This document shows positions 60,151 through 64,000 of a DNA stretch of 64,000 nt, piece by piece. The translations under genes and the position numbers were made by a program. Source of the stretch: Varroa destructor. Its lineage: Eukaryota > Arthropoda > Arachnida > Mesostigmata > Varroidae. The notes under the pieces are model-generated. The model saw nothing but the letters and a program-made list of their open reading frames with translations. It ran no database searches and was not told where the DNA came from. Where the stretch lies: the NCBI RefSeq assembly GCF_002443255.2, contig NW_019211457.1, positions 19,789,497 through 19,853,496 on the forward strand, written 5' to 3'. How positions within the stretch are numbered: position 1 is the first letter of the stretch; each line of letters starts with the position of its first letter.

Positions 60151-60199
60151 TTGTTAGAGTAAAGATTATTCATCTACCTTTCTATGTGATTTTAGCTAC

Positions 60200-63100
60200 C
60201 ACATTAGTTAGCTACCACACAAAAAAAACCTTATTAGATTGTGATTAAAAAATAGAAAACTCTATTGGGTGATCAATTGAAATGCAATTTTTCTGATGAT
60301 TGACTAGATTGCTTAACGCCGTCCGGTTCCACTACTTCCAAAGCCCCTGTAGCTATATGAGCCGTGCTCGCAATGTGGCTAGTCCTCTCCGACTAAACGT
60401 TTCTTTAGATGTTGGTAAAATACGTATCCCAATCTAATCATATGTTTAACTCTGACCAATGCTTTGTGCGATGCGTAACAAGTACAGTCGAAAAAACCCT
60501 GAGTCACTTGCTGCAACCATTGCTTCTTGCCTAATAATAAATTTTGTTCTTATATTTAGAAAAAAATTAGCCACTGACACACACTAAGATAAGTTATTAT
60601 GTACGACAGAGCTCATATGCTTCACTGCTTTTCGATTGGATGAAGCACGTGATATGAATTGGCAATTTGCATCTCTGTCTCGCCCCCTTCAATAGCTTTC
60701 TATAATATTAAAACAAAGACCCGCCTTTCCGCAGGCGTAAGCAATAGTTTCTTGGTTTACCATGCCCGACAGGAACATTCGCTCTTCTAGGAGCTATTTG
60801 AGTACAGAATCTACTTCCTGTAAAATGTGAACAGACAGTAAGGTTTCATAAACACGCTCTACGAAATGTTACAGACTCAAGCCTCGCCGTTACTCGCGCA
60901 CTTCCGTTTAATATCTAGAATGGGGTCATTTCCGCTGTTCGATTGCGCACCGGGGCAGATAGGAGAACTATGACTAAAATGGCTACTTGGAGATATCGAA
61001 TATACTTTTTAAAGTTGACTTATATTACACGAGAATATCATATCTAAAATAAAATATCTCTGTCGTAACGATTGCCCTGAAAAAAAGCCCAAGTCAACGA
61101 TGTGAAGCAACTCATATTGAATATGAAAGTTATAGTTGATGAACGCTGTGTAACTATAGCTGCAGCTATCTGCTGAAACAACGATAAGGAAATCGGTCGA
61201 TATCTACACTCAGCAGGCCGATGTTTGTAATCCGGGGCAATATTAATTTGATATCGGAGCTCTAATTGCATAAACTATAACAGCTATATGTCACGCTACA
61301 AGTTAAATTGGAATAAGTTCAATTTTTGGCAGGTTTAATCCTTTATATCGCTTGCTCTGGCTTGGCTAGCGCCGTCAAAGACTAGTGGAGTTGCGCCTAA
61401 TTTCAATTTTTTATCGCTTCTTGATTTTGCTCAGCCGCATCGTAAAGTATGCCAAATCTTCCGGCATATAAACAGATCTTACCATAACCAAACTGGTTGA
61501 AAATGTACCCTCATATTTCTTCCGATAACTGTTGATAGTCCATTCTTTGTTGTGTGACGGATCTTCCAAACAAATTGATATGTCGTCCCAAACGAGTTAC
61601 CAAATGGTACCATATCGTTCTCCCTGGGTGTTGATAAGTCGTAAGCCCTACTTAGCACTACTCATGAAAATCAACAGAAAGAAATAATTGTTGAAGGACA
61701 AGAAATGCTTTGCTTATTTTTTTTTTTTTTCACTCTTGTTGGAAAGCAAATCAGTCGATCTTTATAAAGTTTCTTAGCTTTAAGCAGGCAAAATGGTAAT
61801 AATCGTGGTAATAATAACTGTGCGTTTTGAGGAGCGCCGCAGTAACTCTAAAATTCGTCACTAAGTATCAACTATCTCAAACTATCCTTGTTAGTCATTG
61901 TAGTGATCCGTAAATTGCAGCCACATATTTATATATTTACTCTCAGTTTACCTACCAATGGGTTCTCTATCTTTAAATGGTAATTTATTGAAGACCACCG
62001 AAAATAGCCGAAAAGCTGATCTCTATGCGATTCAAGCCAAAGTGAACCAATGAAGCTATGCTTAGTGTATAAGAATACCTATGAGACAATATAATGGTAG
62101 CCTATCTGTCTTCTAAACTTATAACTTAAACTTTAAATGGTCAAAATTCAGAATGTTACTTCGTAAGATGCTAAAAGCCAGCCGCAGCGTTTAAGGCCAG
62201 TGTCACATGTGAAACTCCAACCGCTTAGTTTCGTATTATAATTACTTCGTTTTTTTTTGTGTATATAACTGTGACTTTATGCGAAACACGAACGTACAAT
62301 AAAAATTTAACTTTTACATGAAAGATTCTGATGTTACAATTGAGGATTTGTACGTTGTTTATGCCCAGATAGTAATGATGAACTATTACTAGATTGACAA
62401 ATGACAAGCGAAATTTAGCTCGAAACCGATAAGTACAATTGTGTCTAAGCGAAACTATAACAAATGTATTTTCACTTAGATACAGTTATGGCTCAAGTTA
62501 TGGCATCGAAAAGATCTCCGCGTTATTATTTACCTTATGTCGACTGGCTCTGGTCTAATTGCAGCACTTCATGCTACCCATAGGAACTGGAAGCACATGT
62601 AACTTAGAGTTAATTGGCAGAAAAACCAGTATATGGAAAAGCGAAATCTGCTACTTGTCGCGAAATTTTTTACTGTTGTTGGATTTTACTGTTGTCTAAC
62701 TGTTGCATCATACTCGCTCTCATCAATTATTTAACACAGTCAATTACTTTGTATATATATATATAAAAGAAAAAGAGAACAAGCATCTTGATAGGGATTA
62801 TTAGTATATTACCTTACTAATCAATTATTGTTGCGGGCGATGAAAAATAGTAAGCTGTACGTTGCCTTTGACAGTTGTCCTTCGAAGCTCCTTTCAGAAA
62901 AAGTAGGCAATTTCCGAATATGTGTAATTTATCAACGAGCACTTTTAACGAGCATATCCCTATAATACGGTCTTTATAGACAGTTTCGCTTTACGCTAGG
63001 CCATAGTAAGCCCCATCGCTGCTTATAAATTCACACTCGGGATATCGTCTGGACGGCTTTAGGTAAAATTAGGCTAACGCCATTCGTAGATGTTCCTCGA

Positions 63101-63990
63101 GGCACTACCGTGTCTGAACTACGCACAGATATGAGCATCTGCGAGCCGCATTTGTGTTTGTGCGGGACATTCTCTTGTAGAGCATACACTCCTTCGAATA
63201 AGTTTAAAAACCGTTCTTCAGAGGAGCATTTTTTGCAGTTGTCTACCGTGATTGAGGACAGAATATTATGTTCACTTATCTTGTGTAGTACACTTTTAGC
63301 TTTTCGTTAACTCCGGTTTCTAGCCAATGCCCAAATTTGAGTTACGAGATACTTCAGAGCATTAGGCAATCGTCTCTCTAATATATCAACTAGCGCCAAT
63401 GTTGGGTTACTATGGACTTATAGACTACTCTGACTTATACACGAACTTATGGCACACTGGTCGTCCGAACCTTATCCGTATCATACGCATATGCATACGT
63501 AGTTACGTTATAATTTCAAATACAATTAAAAGTTTTGGTGGACTTAGAAGTTGGCTTGTTGCCTATAGGTATTTTCATCTTATATCGTCTTAAACATAAC
63601 TTAATTCAGGATAACGTGAACCAATTAGACTTACATTGGCACGAATAATATATTTTCTAATTCAATTAAATTGCGAAATATATCTTTCTTGTTATACCAG
63701 GTAAGGCAATTAAAGTGGTGCAACTGACGTAGTAATAGACAACATAGGACTTATTATTCAATTATTGCAACCATTCGTTTTTAACTATTGTCTTTGTATT
63801 TTATATGTACGCCATGTTTAATTGAATAAATTTCGAAGTTCAAATTCGTATACGGTCTACGCGTCATAGAACGAAGTAAGTTCAGGCGAATATCTGCTCG
63901 GGTTCGGTGTGGTCATTTGTGTCTCTGAAGTGAGTCTAGTCTTGGACTTCCCACATCAAGTACTCTATAGGCCCTTCTGGCCACTACGTG
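60200..63990. other. No supported gene
   Basis: Mostly AT-rich DNA. It includes a (TA)7 run at 62752-62765 and a poly-T tract near 61718. Plus-strand frames at 63110-63310 and 63399-63593 have no splice support or recognisable content. Confidence 0.45.
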
Positions 63991-64000
63991 GCAGGAGACC

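Noticed and set aside
1..64000. CRISPR arrays, rRNA, intact tRNA, bacterial operons or prophage
   Set aside because: No regularly spaced direct repeats, no rRNA signatures, no cloverleaf with paired acceptor stem, and no long ORFs or ribosome-binding pattern were seen.

Overview
This looks like nuclear DNA of an animal, most likely an arthropod or another invertebrate. It is AT-rich (roughly 60 percent A+T by eye). There is no long uninterrupted ORF, no operon-like packing and no ribosome-binding-site logic. There are many simple repeats, degenerate tRNA-like sequences and fossil retrotransposon pieces. Open segments are short and often end at GT/AG splice-like sites. I recognise no complete gene, rRNA or intact tRNA, and I cannot name a species.

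The only homologies I can name are decayed mobile elements, all with broken frames. A BEL/Pao-type LTR retrotransposon remnant lies on the minus strand near 28.2-28.7 kb. A Ty3/gypsy-type RNase H remnant lies on the minus strand near 46.8-47.1 kb. A non-LTR (LINE) reverse transcriptase fragment lies on the minus strand near 45.1-45.4 kb. Several tRNA-like A-box/B-box pairs, probably SINE heads, are scattered from 28 to 60 kb.

The rest of the coding annotation is candidate exons and gene ghosts of unknown family. Going left to right: a possible first exon at 459-549 (+); exon-like pieces at 5.6, 8.1 and 8.9 kb (-); a splice-compatible block at 12.8-13.6 kb (-); an Ala/Thr-rich block at 14.5 kb (+); a frame-broken coding-like block at 23.2-24.5 kb (-); coding-like blocks on both strands at 30-33 kb; an interrupted block at 35.4-36.0 kb (-); a GC-richer block at 41.5-42.2 kb; and further blocks at 48, 51.4-51.9, 55.5 and 58.5 kb. 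In DNA of this composition, stop-free stretches of 60-90 codons and lone GTAAGT/GTGAGT sites arise by chance many times in 64 kb. These calls therefore rest on combinations (splice sites, phase, codon first-base bias, several open blocks in a row) and carry modest confidence.

The most anomalous structures are two perfect inverted repeats with almost no loop (4885-4941 and 43577-43628). Their arms are 26 and 25 bp, far beyond chance. Most remaining intervals look like neutral intergenic or intronic DNA.
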